Below are positions 1 to 6,352 of a stretch of 7,071 nt of DNA, piece after piece. The notes under the pieces are model-generated. The model did no database searches, had not been told where the DNA came from, and saw only the letters and a list, made by a program, of their open reading frames with translations. Source of the DNA: Chloroflexota bacterium (lineage in GTDB: Bacteria; Chloroflexota; Anaerolineae; J102); NCBI GenBank assembly GCA_003353825.1, contig PIVW01000308.1, forward strand, positions 1-7,071, given 5' to 3'. Position 1 is the stretch's first letter, and the number at the start of each line of letters is the position of its first letter. The position numbers and the translations under genes were made by a program.

Positions 1-392
1 AATCGCAGGACCGCGCCCACAGCCGCTAATGCCCCTAACACCGCCAATGGTTTCGATGTGATCTGGCCGCTTTGCAAATTGGCAATCACCGCACCTAAAC
101 CAAGAAGACTCAACAGCGTAAGCATGAGCAACGAATCTTCACCATGGGCGCCCATCATACCGCCTTGCTGTTGAGCAGACTGGCGGAAGAAGGGGGTCAG
201 GAATGCCACCACACCCAAGAGGCTGGCAAGCAAGAGGATGAAGGAAGGGAAAAGGGACGCGGGTAAACGAAGCCGCAAAGGGGCAGGGTGATGTGAGGGT
301 GATGCCTGTGCCCTCACACTGACCTCGTCCTCGTAATAATCGGGGTCACCTAATGCAAGTTCTCGTTTGAAGGGTCTTGAATCTGTCGTCAC
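1..392 (-). CDS. ECF transporter substrate-specific (S) component, N-terminal part, runs off left edge
   Basis: The first 130 codons of a membrane protein are present and the gene continues beyond base 1. I start it at GTG 392 because AAGGG (400-404) lies 7 nt upstream; a TTG at 440 in the same frame lacks a ribosome site. Residues 1-45 form a charged and Pro-rich cytoplasmic tail. Residues 49-69 are a membrane helix ending in FLTPFF. After a Gly/Gln/Met-rich loop (71-86, GGMMGAHGEDS) a second hydrophobic segment (87-105) leads to SKPLAVLGALAAVGAVLR, which resembles the conserved 'DAKxVAxLGVLAAxxAxLRP' segment I know from S components encoded beside CbiQ/EcfT and double ATPases in actinobacteria and Chloroflexota. 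The S component sets substrate choice; the riboswitch upstream makes cobalamin the likely ligand. It follows the ATPase gene by 66 nt, last in the visible operon. The family call is fairly firm; the ligand is inferred. Confidence 0.8.
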   Translation of the reverse strand, partial: MTTDSRPFKRELALGDPDYYEDEVSVRAQASPSHHPAPLRLRLPASLFPSFILLLASLLGVVAFLTPFFRQSAQQQGGMMGAHGEDSLLMLTLLSLLGLGAVIANLQSGQITSKPLAVLGALAAVGAVLR

Positions 393-399
393 TTTTTTG

Positions 400-404
400 C
401 CCTT
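400..404 (-). promoter_or_regulatory. Ribosome binding site of the S-component gene
   Basis: Minus-strand AAGGG sits 7 nt before GTG 392 and decides in favour of this GTG over the in-frame TTG at 440, which has no purine-rich site before it. Confidence 0.6.
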
Positions 405-458
405 GCCGAGGCGGTTAGGGTGATTTTCTGATAATGCCAATGACTCGAAGACAGGCTC

Positions 459-2159
459 TTAAATCGAGCCATTCGTATTTTTTGTGGCAGGGTATGCAGG
501 TTCTATCCGGGCCGGATTGACGTTCTGAATCGGTTGTTTCACAGTCGTCAAACTCTCCAACACATCCTCAGGCGTTAGCAAACGTGGGTCTCGAAAGAGT
601 TTGTTTACCTGGCTGGAGAAGACCAGCGATTCCGCCATCACACGGCGGGCCGGGCCATCCACCACGATCTGCCCTTGCGACATGAGGACGACACGATCGG
701 CGGTGGCGGCAACCAACTCGACATCATGCGTGGCCATGAGCACGGTCTTGCCCTGACTGCGCAACTCCTGCAGCAGACGAGCCAGATTGTGTTTCTGCAC
801 GTAATCAAGCCCGCGGGTGGGTTCGTCCAGCATTATGAGAGGGGGATCGGTGATCAGTACCGCTGCCAAGGCAACGCGCTGCCTCTGGCCGGTAGAGAGA
901 TCACGGGGATGTTTGTCCGCTAAATGATCGATGCCCAGACGTTCGAGCAGGACCTGATCGGCGGCAGGATCAGGGGTCAAATCATGGGCGCGCCGCGTGA
1001 AAGCCAGTTCATCGGCCACCGTTTCCGCGAAGAGCATGCGGTCCGGATTCTGCGGCACGTAGGCGATGTCCCTGGTCAGCACCTCGGTCGCGGTTTCAGC
1101 TGCATTTTGTCCCAGCACCCGCACGTTGCCAGCGGCCGGTTGCAAAAGCCCAACCAGATGTTTTAGCAAAGTGCTTTTGCCGCTGCCATTGCGGCCCATC
1201 AGAGCGACGAATTCGCCGGGCTGCACCTTTAACTCAACCCCCTGCAATGCCTCCACGCCATTGTCGTAGCGATGCCATAGGCGCTCGACCCGAACTGAGG
1301 GTTGCTTTCCATTGCGTTTACCAATCGTGGGCGCTTCGGGCGGAAGCTGCAACTGGTCCTTCATCTTTCTGGCAAAACGGCGGCCCTGTTTGATGGTCAG
1401 CGGCAGTGGCGTCCAGCCCAATGCCTTCCCCAATGTGATGAGCGGTGGCGTCAAGGGCACCTGTTCCAGGATCTCGTCAGGCTCGCCCAACAGGGGACTC
1501 TGTCCCTCACCAGGCCAATAGAGGATGCTATCCGCATACTGGATCACTCGCTCCAGGCGATGTTCGGAAAGCACGATCGTGATGCCCAGGTCTTCGTTGA
1601 GATGGCGCAGCGCCAGCAGTACCTCTTCGGCTGCCTGGGGGTCCAGTTGTGATGTGGGCTCGTCTAGCACCAGGATGTCCGGGTGCAGCGTCAGCACCGA
1701 GGCAATGGCAACACGCTGTTTCTCACCCCCCGAGAGCGTACTCACCGGTCGGGCGCGCAAGTGTGCGATCTGCAATTGATCCAGTGCCTCTTCCACACGT
1801 TTTCGCATGACATCTTGTGGCAACGCCCAATTTTCCAGGGCAAACGCCAACTCATCCTCGACCATATCGACCACAAAGCTCGATTCCGGATCCTGGAAGA
1901 CCATGCCTACTAAATCTGACATGCCCTTGGGTTCTAGCTGTACGGGATCTCGCCCATCCACACGCACCACGCCCGAAACCTCGCCACCATAAAAATGGGG
2001 CGCCAAACCGTTGAGGCTGCGCAAAAAGGTCGATTTCCCCGCGCCCGAGGGGCCCACCACCAGCACGAAATCCCCTTCCGGCAATTGCAGGCTGATATCC
2101 TGTAGCACGGGGCTATCCGCACCTGGATAGCGATAGTTGAAGTGCTCGAAGCGGATCAT
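459..2159 (-). CDS. ecfA: Fused double ATPase of an ECF transporter (EcfA-EcfA' in one chain)
   Basis: A 566-residue protein carrying two complete ABC nucleotide-binding domains, which powers the ECF importer by ATP hydrolysis on the cytoplasmic face. NBD1: Walker A GPSGAGKST (36-44), Q-loop Q89, signature LSGGEKQ (142-148), Walker B ILVLDEP (162-168), switch His H200. NBD2: Walker A GRNGSGKST (322-330), Q370, signature LSTGQRQ (421-427), Walker B LIMLDEP (441-447), H478. Both catalytic Glu (E167, E446) are present, so both sites could be active. The frame is open further upstream to 2429, but the extra 90 residues are a shadow of the permease gene. The ATG at 2159 starts directly at MIRFEHFNYRYPG, as ABC domains do, and overlaps the permease stop as ATGA, so translational coupling is likely; no clear ribosome site precedes it. 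Single ECF ATPases are about 280 residues, so this is a head-to-tail fusion. A roughly 45-residue tail after NBD2 has no recognised motif. Confidence 0.95.
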   Translation of the reverse strand: MIRFEHFNYRYPGADSPVLQDISLQLPEGDFVLVVGPSGAGKSTFLRSLNGLAPHFYGGEVSGVVRVDGRDPVQLEPKGMSDLVGMVFQDPESSFVVDMVEDELAFALENWALPQDVMRKRVEEALDQLQIAHLRARPVSTLSGGEKQRVAIASVLTLHPDILVLDEPTSQLDPQAAEEVLLALRHLNEDLGITIVLSEHRLERVIQYADSILYWPGEGQSPLLGEPDEILEQVPLTPPLITLGKALGWTPLPLTIKQGRRFARKMKDQLQLPPEAPTIGKRNGKQPSVRVERLWHRYDNGVEALQGVELKVQPGEFVALMGRNGSGKSTLLKHLVGLLQPAAGNVRVLGQNAAETATEVLTRDIAYVPQNPDRMLFAETVADELAFTRRAHDLTPDPAADQVLLERLGIDHLADKHPRDLSTGQRQRVALAAVLITDPPLIMLDEPTRGLDYVQKHNLARLLQELRSQGKTVLMATHDVELVAATADRVVLMSQGQIVVDGPARRVMAESLVFSSQVNKLFRDPRLLTPEDVLESLTTVKQPIQNVNPARIEPAYPATKNTNGSI

Positions 2160-3301
2160 GATCGCTGGGCGGGGGTGTTGGCCGTTGCCGGTAGAGAAGC
2201 AGTCAATGTTTGGGTCTCCACTGCTGGGCGGGCCGGTGTGGGCATGAATAAGACAGGAGTCAAGAGGAGTGCGGCCAGCAATCCATACAGGGGGTTGAAG
2301 TCTGGGAGCAGAGAATAGGGAGGGTAGGGATAATAGAACAGCTGCCTGGGAGCAAACATCGACAGCGCCACAAAAATGATAAATATCAACGCCATGATGC
2401 CGGCGACCCAGGTATCGCGGCGCCGCCACAGCCAGCGACGATAAGCGCTACGCTCATGGCGCCCTCCCTGGTGGCGGAAGGCCAAGACAAGCACCACCAT
2501 CCCCAAGGCCAGCACCGCAAAACCCAGCCAGCCGGGCCCCAGTCCAAAAGATCGCGAGATCAACCCGGCTAATAACAACAGGAGTCCAACCACGCTTCCG
2601 GCCCCGACCAGCCAGCGCTCTCGGCCCTCGGTGCGAACATCTTGCCCACCAAAGCCGCGGGTTTCCATCGATTCGGCAAGTTGGATCGCCCGATCGAGCC
2701 CGATGCCAAGCAATGCCACGAACAGGGGTTGTAAGTCACGCAGACCGCGTACTTTATAGCCTCGCAACCGCTGTGCCTCCTGGATATCCTGCCAGGCGAT
2801 CAGCGTTTGGGGAATAAACGATATGGCGATGGTAAGTGCCACACCCGCCTGATGGGCAAAACCGGGGACAAGTCGCAATAACGTATGAGGCCCCACTGCG
2901 CTGTTGAAGGCACTGAACACTACTATGAGGGTGACAAATCCCAGCCCTACCACAAATCCATAAGCCATCGCTTCCAAGGTGATGGGCCCGCCAATCATGG
3001 GCCAGGCTCGGGGCAATGTGAAGAGAACGTACTTGCCCAGATGCACGGTCAAGGCATTGTAAATAATAGTAAAAATCCAGAGCGCCAATGCCAGCTTGAT
3101 GACAGGGGCCCAAACACCTGTGCGGCTGCGTGTCACAGTGGCAATACCATGAGCAGGTTGGCGCCGCGCCAGGGTGGCGTACACAAACACCCCCGCAAGC
3201 AACAATATCAACAGATAAAAGGGATTGCGCGTAAGCAGGGCGATGCTGGCGCCACATGCCAGCCACAAAATCCAGGTGATGGGATGATAGCCCGCTGACA
3301 T
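2156..3301 (-). CDS. ecfT: ECF transporter transmembrane (T) component, CbiQ/EcfT family
   Basis: A 381-residue integral membrane protein that couples the ATPases to the S component. Numbering from ATG 3301 and taking helices by eye, hydrophobic segments lie near residues 10-44, 67-84, 111-135, 152-168, 190-203, 230-247 and 256-274. The two EcfT coupling-helix motifs are visible: EAQRLRGY (about 175-182) and AESMETRGFGG (about 209-219); their Arg-Gly residues dock into the ATPases. Beyond the usual core there is an Arg-rich patch (about 280-295), then two more helices (about 298-316 and 338-354) separated by an aromatic/Pro-rich loop (FYYPYPPYSLLPDF), making it longer than the roughly 260-residue typical EcfT. 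A GTG at 3304 is in frame and immediately precedes ATG 3301; I prefer the ATG because GGAGG (3309-3313) stands 7 nt before it but only 4 nt before the GTG. The upstream gene's TAA abuts the GTG and the ATPase overlaps the 3' end by 4 nt, so genes 3 to 5 of the operon are tightly coupled. Confidence 0.93.
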   Translation of the reverse strand: MSAGYHPITWILWLACGASIALLTRNPFYLLILLLAGVFVYATLARRQPAHGIATVTRSRTGVWAPVIKLALALWIFTIIYNALTVHLGKYVLFTLPRAWPMIGGPITLEAMAYGFVVGLGFVTLIVVFSAFNSAVGPHTLLRLVPGFAHQAGVALTIAISFIPQTLIAWQDIQEAQRLRGYKVRGLRDLQPLFVALLGIGLDRAIQLAESMETRGFGGQDVRTEGRERWLVGAGSVVGLLLLLAGLISRSFGLGPGWLGFAVLALGMVVLVLAFRHQGGRHERSAYRRWLWRRRDTWVAGIMALIFIIFVALSMFAPRQLFYYPYPPYSLLPDFNPLYGLLAALLLTPVLFMPTPARPAVETQTLTASLPATANTPAQRS

Positions 3302-3304
3302 CAC

Positions 3305-4624
3305 TTAGCCTCCACTTTGCCGGTAGAGGGCCCACAGGCCGATACCTGCCAAAGCAGCCAAAATCAGGGCGAATCCGCCGTATGTCAAGAAACGATTCGG
3401 ATCGGTGTTGCTGTTGCTGGGTGTCGGCGCCGGTGTTAGCACGCGCACCGGTTTCGCGACCTGACCGTCGCCTGCCTCCAATGGATCCGCGGCAACTTCG
3501 GCGACGACAACGGCGACGGGGGTCGGCGTCGCGGCGATGACGATGAGGGTGGGGCTAGGTGAAGTGGTAGGTGGAAGCTGCTGGATAGGTGTAGGTTGAA
3601 CGACGATCGCTGTAGGGGTTGGGGGCAGTGGTGTAAAAATAGGCGTGGGGGATACCACCGGAGTGGGGCTGGGTTGCGCCGGGATGGGTGTCTGTGTTGA
3701 GGCCGAAACCGTCAGCGTCTGCGTAAGGTTTTGCTCTTCTGTGCCACGCTGAATCCGCAGGCGGAAAAGGGTGGTTTGCGTCGGGCACACCCTCAAAGCC
3801 GAGTCCAAAGAGACCTTCTGCTCCGCCCTATCGCCATCTTTCAGAAAGACACTATCGGCTCCGATTACATTCCACTTCAGCGTTGAACAATCACCGCTGG
3901 CAATCTGGTCTGGATCCAAACCATAATCGATAGAAAGCGCCGGTTGGGCGGTCGGTGTGGGTGTCACCGATGCTGTCGTCGTTGCCGTGGGTGTGGGCGT
4001 GGTTGTAGCAGTCGGCGTCGCTGTGGGGGTGGGAGTGGCCGTGGACGTTTCGGTAGGGGTAGGCGTCAACGTGGGGGTTGCGACAAACGGTGCACAGATG
4101 TCGTTGAAGGTCATTAAAGGTGGTTCGACATCCGCTGAGCTATTATCCCCACCCGGATTCCAGACGCCTGTACTCCAGGCCCAGCCATCAACCAGGCCAT
4201 CACTTACCTGCCTGCCACCCGCACCCACTTGAGAATATTCCCAGGCATTTCCAGTCTGATGATAATATGCCCAAAATTCGCAGTCGATTCCTTGGCATTG
4301 GCAGAAACAGTCATCTAAGGGGAAATCACAGCCGTCACTATGAACACCCTCGCTTATCTTACAGACAGCTTCGCCGAATCCGCCCGACGGATTGATAACG
4401 GATTCCAGGCCGGTAATCAGTTCTGATTTTCGCAGAAGTTCAGAACCGCTAATGCTAGACTCTGTGAACTCGACACAGGCAGATGTGGTGCTACCATCAC
4501 TAAAGGTGACGACGATGCCGGCGCGGTTAGGATCGTCGGCTTGGCTGGTGCCGAAGCCTAGGATAAGGACGAGTGTTATGCCAAGAATTAGGAAGCGAAG
4601 GTGGCGAGTCATTGTTCGTAACAT
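3305..4624 (-). CDS. Secreted, membrane-anchored transcobalamin beta-domain-like (DUF4430-like) protein with Ig-like domain
   Basis: A 439-residue exported protein. Residues 1-29 are a signal peptide (basic start, LRFLILGITLVLILGFG, likely cut after TSQA). Residues about 34-178 form a domain matching the neighbour at 4731-5303: VVTFSDGSTT, a Cys-rich stretch with DDCFC (104-108) and further Cys at 88, 99, 110, 115, then FWAYY, W128, a Gly-rich VGAGG, VDGWAW (145-150) and a closing TFNDIC. This resembles the transcobalamin C-terminal beta domain. Residues 182-228 are a Thr/Pro spacer; 229-308 an Ig-like domain of the Chloroflexota type (GDCSTLKWNV ... RVCPTQTTLFRLRI); 311-405 a second Pro-rich spacer; 412-432 a membrane helix followed by a short YRQSGG tail, so the protein would be displayed outside the membrane. 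No good ribosome site precedes ATG 4624 or the in-frame ATG 4612; either gives a sound signal peptide. The frame is open to an ATG at 4702 but those residues are not signal-like. Its role is probably to bind a corrinoid or to dock the capture proteins near the ECF importer; this is inferred. Confidence 0.8.
   Translation of the reverse strand: MLRTMTRHLRFLILGITLVLILGFGTSQADDPNRAGIVVTFSDGSTTSACVEFTESSISGSELLRKSELITGLESVINPSGGFGEAVCKISEGVHSDGCDFPLDDCFCQCQGIDCEFWAYYHQTGNAWEYSQVGAGGRQVSDGLVDGWAWSTGVWNPGGDNSSADVEPPLMTFNDICAPFVATPTLTPTPTETSTATPTPTATPTATTTPTPTATTTASVTPTPTAQPALSIDYGLDPDQIASGDCSTLKWNVIGADSVFLKDGDRAEQKVSLDSALRVCPTQTTLFRLRIQRGTEEQNLTQTLTVSASTQTPIPAQPSPTPVVSPTPIFTPLPPTPTAIVVQPTPIQQLPPTTSPSPTLIVIAATPTPVAVVVAEVAADPLEAGDGQVAKPVRVLTPAPTPSNSNTDPNRFLTYGGFALILAALAGIGLWALYRQSGG
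3309..3313 (-). promoter_or_regulatory. Ribosome binding site of ecfT, inside the upstream gene's last codons
   Basis: Minus-strand GGAGG lies within the last two sense codons (GGA GGC) of the preceding secreted-protein gene, 7 nt before ATG 3301. The junction reads GGAGGCTAAGTGATG: Shine-Dalgarno, stop, alternative GTG and ATG in 15 nt, as expected for termination-reinitiation coupling. Confidence 0.75.
3941..4081 (-). repeat. Low-complexity Thr/Pro-coding tract (surface spacer)
   Basis: In-frame degenerate repeat coding for TPT/ATPT units (residues 182-228 of the 3305-4624 protein). The plus strand shows it as GT-rich 'gtgggtgtgggcg' runs. It is likely an extended, possibly glycosylated stalk between the beta-like and Ig-like domains, and is prone to length variation between strains. 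Confidence 0.85.
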
Positions 4625-4646
4625 GGTCTGCGAGTCACAGTAGGGG

Positions 4647-4725
4647 CTTAGGACAGAATAACTTGCCGATTTGCTTCCTGACATGAGGATAGAGTTCCGC
4701 AAGTTATTGAATTGTCAGTCCTAAG
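4647..4725 (-). repeat. Nested inverted repeat between the two beta-domain genes (mRNA structure)
   Basis: In the 106-nt gap between the two beta-like genes the plus strand carries two nested perfect inverted pairs: CTTAGGAC (4647-4654) with GTCCTAAG (4718-4725), and AATAACTTGC (4657-4666) with GCAAGTTATT (4699-4708). The 32-nt apical part contains a small TCCT/AGGA pair. The arms are separated by 2 nt on one side and 9 nt on the other, giving an asymmetric internal loop. There is no U-tract, so it does not look like a terminator. It may be an RNA-stability or processing element. Confidence 0.6.
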
Positions 4726-4730
4726 TGTTC

Positions 4731-5303
4731 TTAAGCAGTTCTGCGGCGGCGAGCGTAGGCAGCGAGTCCGGCCAAACCGCTGCCCAGGAGAATGAGAGTG
4801 GCGGGCTCAGGAATTTCGGCTGGAGGCGGGCTCAGTTCTGCTTCGATCTCATCGAAGGTCTTGACAGGAGGTTCGACAGTGGGATTGAAATCTTGATCGA
4901 ATCCCGACCAGGCAAATCCTTCTACGGCCCGATCTGCCGGGGTGTGATTGCTTACGCCGACCGCAGAACTCTCCCAGGTATCACCCTTAAGATTGAAATA
5001 GGCCCAGTACATCTCAAGATTGCAGAAACAGTCGTCACTGGGACAACCATCATTGTTGATATTACAGACAGCGGGACCCCAACCCGCATCGAACATGCCC
5101 ACGGGGACATCAGCACTTTCGAGCACGCCCGCTGTGCTAGCATCGCTGGGGAGGGTTACAATCTCGGTATAGGTTGTGCCATCAGAATAGCTGATGACTA
5201 ATGCAACCTGTTTGGCGCCACTGCCCTGGGCATAAGCTGTTGAGGCCAGCAGAATCGAAAACAACACAAGTAAAATGATAAAAACGTTACGACGGGATCG
5301 CAT
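4731..5303 (-). CDS. Secreted PEP-CTERM protein with transcobalamin beta-domain-like (DUF4430-like) domain
   Basis: A 190-residue exported protein. Residues 1-25 are a signal peptide (MRSRRN, then a Leu/Ile core, likely cut after TAYA). Residues about 31-155 form the beta-like domain: LVISYSDGTT, AVCNINNDGCPSDDCFC (Cys 80, 87, 92, 94), MYWAYFNLKGDTW, GVSNHTPADRAVEGFAW (129-132) and KTFDEI. The WAY(F/Y), a Trp a few residues later, and EGFAW/DGWAW are shared with the next gene, which supports homology between them. The C-terminus is a textbook PEP-CTERM signal: PEPATL (165-170), a 14-residue hydrophobic stretch and a terminal RRRR, recognised by exosortase-type enzymes. ATG 5303 is chosen for the signal peptide and for AGGAA (5311-5315) 7 nt upstream; the frame open to 5558 is a shadow of the upstream gene. 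It starts 35 nt after the alpha-domain gene ends. It is probably the beta half of a corrinoid-capture pair; no binding residues can be assigned from sequence alone. Confidence 0.82.
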   Translation of the reverse strand: MRSRRNVFIILLVLFSILLASTAYAQGSGAKQVALVISYSDGTTYTEIVTLPSDASTAGVLESADVPVGMFDAGWGPAVCNINNDGCPSDDCFCNLEMYWAYFNLKGDTWESSAVGVSNHTPADRAVEGFAWSGFDQDFNPTVEPPVKTFDEIEAELSPPPAEIPEPATLILLGSGLAGLAAYARRRRTA

Positions 5304-5310
5304 AAGTAAG

Positions 5311-5315
5311 TTCCT
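5311..5315 (-). promoter_or_regulatory. Ribosome binding site of the PEP-CTERM protein gene
   Basis: Minus-strand AGGAA lies 7 nt before ATG 5303. It selects this start among the several in-frame upstream codons and places it exactly at the signal peptide. Confidence 0.65.
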
Positions 5316-5338
5316 GTGCGAAGAAAAATAATGAGCTA

Positions 5339-6352
5339 TCAAGGAGAGAGGATCGCCGGCAAATAGAATCGTAGAGGTGTCGCCATGTCGGCGGGGTAAG
5401 GATGTGAAAGGGCGGGGATAGAATCGGTGGTCGCCAACATGCGGCTTTCTGGCAGTTCGTGCTGGAAGACAAAGGCGCCACTCGCCTCCTGAAAACTCAG
5501 CAGCGTGGTCACGGGATTCGTACCATTCTTCTCGAATTTGGCAGACTCCGGATCCCAACCGGCAGCGAGCAGCCCTTCGATAGCCAGGGCCGTGGAGTCA
5601 CTATTGCTGATGTCATCATAGCCCCAACCGGCGTCGCTGTTTTGGTTTTCGATGAGATAAGCGACTGCCGACACAAAAGCAGGATGGTTCGGCGATAACC
5701 CCAAGGTATGCAGAGCCTGAAGCACGCGCCCGCTGGTATCGACATCGGCGATCGAGGCGAAGCCATCACTAAGATCTGGATCGATCACCCAGCTCCAGCC
5801 CCCATCTGGTCGCTGCTGTCGCAGCATAGCATCTGTCGCTGCCTGGGGAATATTACGCCCCGCTTCATGAAGAGCCATCATGGCCAGAACATGCCGAAAC
5901 AGACTACCCGAATGATAGAATCCAGTCTCAGCATCGTATTTGTTCTCTAGTTCGCTAATGAGGTCGAGCCCACCGAACGCCCTGGGATCAGCCTCTGTCG
6001 CGGCAACCGCTCGCAGAACCTTGCCCATGCGTCCGGCATCACGCCTGGCCAAATAGGTGGGCACATCTGCTTCACAGGCAGCGAGCAAGCTGGTACCACC
6101 AGATGTCCAGACAGGCCCTGCCGGATTTTCACCTGCCACCACCCAGGCTGCTTCACAGGATGTCCCTAACCCGCCAATATGGCCATCCGGTTTCTGTTGT
6201 GCTTTGAGCCAAATGAGAGCGTCGGCAACAGCTTGTTGGCGTTCCAGGAGACTACCCCGCGCGCTGATAGCCAGTACACTGCCAGCAGCAGTGGTCAGGA
6301 ATAGTACTAAGAGTATGTAAACTGTCAGTTGAAATCTGTGTTGTTTAACCAT
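5339..6352 (-). CDS. Secreted prenyltransferase/squalene-oxidase-repeat protein, transcobalamin alpha-domain-like
   Basis: First gene after the riboswitch: a 337-residue exported protein. Residues 1-28 are a signal peptide (VKQHR, hydrophobic core, AAGSVLA). The mature part is helical with internal repeats of the alpha/alpha-toroid type: ALIWLKAQQKPDGHIG (45-60), YDAETGFYHSG (139-149), AMLRQQRPDGGWSW (175-188), AVAYLIENQNSDAGWGY (229-245) and LLSFQEASGAFVF (284-296), alternating with D-T/S-x-x-A/V-L segments (DTSGRVLQAL, DSTALAIEGL, TTDSIPALSHPYP). No terpene-cyclase DxDD acid motif is seen, so catalysis is unlikely. The same fold forms the N-terminal corrinoid-binding domain of intrinsic factor and transcobalamin; the TTDSIPALSHPYP ending is like theirs. 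Cys 66 and 93 could form a disulfide. There is no anchor or LPxTG, so it may be held at the surface by the beta-domain partners. ATG 6352 is preceded by AAGG at 7 nt. The role as the alpha half of a split cobalamin binder is inferred from fold and riboswitch. Confidence 0.85.
   Translation of the reverse strand: MVKQHRFQLTVYILLVLFLTTAAGSVLAISARGSLLERQQAVADALIWLKAQQKPDGHIGGLGTSCEAAWVVAGENPAGPVWTSGGTSLLAACEADVPTYLARRDAGRMGKVLRAVAATEADPRAFGGLDLISELENKYDAETGFYHSGSLFRHVLAMMALHEAGRNIPQAATDAMLRQQRPDGGWSWVIDPDLSDGFASIADVDTSGRVLQALHTLGLSPNHPAFVSAVAYLIENQNSDAGWGYDDISNSDSTALAIEGLLAAGWDPESAKFEKNGTNPVTTLLSFQEASGAFVFQHELPESRMLATTDSIPALSHPYPADMATPLRFYLPAILSP

Noticed and set aside
393..461. Read-through fusion of the ATPase and the S component
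   Set aside because: The S-component frame continues directly from the ATPase stop codon (459-461) with no further stop, but this has a one-in-three chance, and GTG 392 has its own ribosome site.
2160..2429. N-terminal extension of 90 residues on the ATPase frame
   Set aside because: It overlaps the ecfT coding sequence entirely, is Pro/Cys/His-rich without ABC features, and the ATG at 2159 begins exactly where ABC domains do and overlaps the ecfT stop as ATGA.
2885..3298. Plus-strand open frame of 137 codons
   Set aside because: It lies within ecfT, whose motifs are certain; the translation is His/Gln/Gly-rich with no recognisable domain and is a shadow.
3950..4085. GT-rich tandem pattern as a possible CRISPR or minisatellite
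   Set aside because: The periodicity is codon-scale and in frame with a Thr/Pro stalk; no spacer-repeat layout is seen.
4625..4702. Longer start for the second beta-domain protein (ATG 4702 or 4684)
   Set aside because: The added residues are polar and would displace the signal peptide from the N-terminus; the stretch overlaps the inverted-repeat structure. Not fully excluded because ATG 4624 lacks a clear ribosome site.
5304..5558. Upstream extension of the PEP-CTERM protein frame
   Set aside because: It lies inside the alpha-domain gene and would bury the signal peptide; ATG 5303 has a good ribosome site.
5339..6352. Active terpene cyclase or prenyltransferase
   Set aside because: The protein is exported, lacks a DxDD or zinc-ligand set that I can see, and sits behind a cobalamin riboswitch; a binding role fits better.
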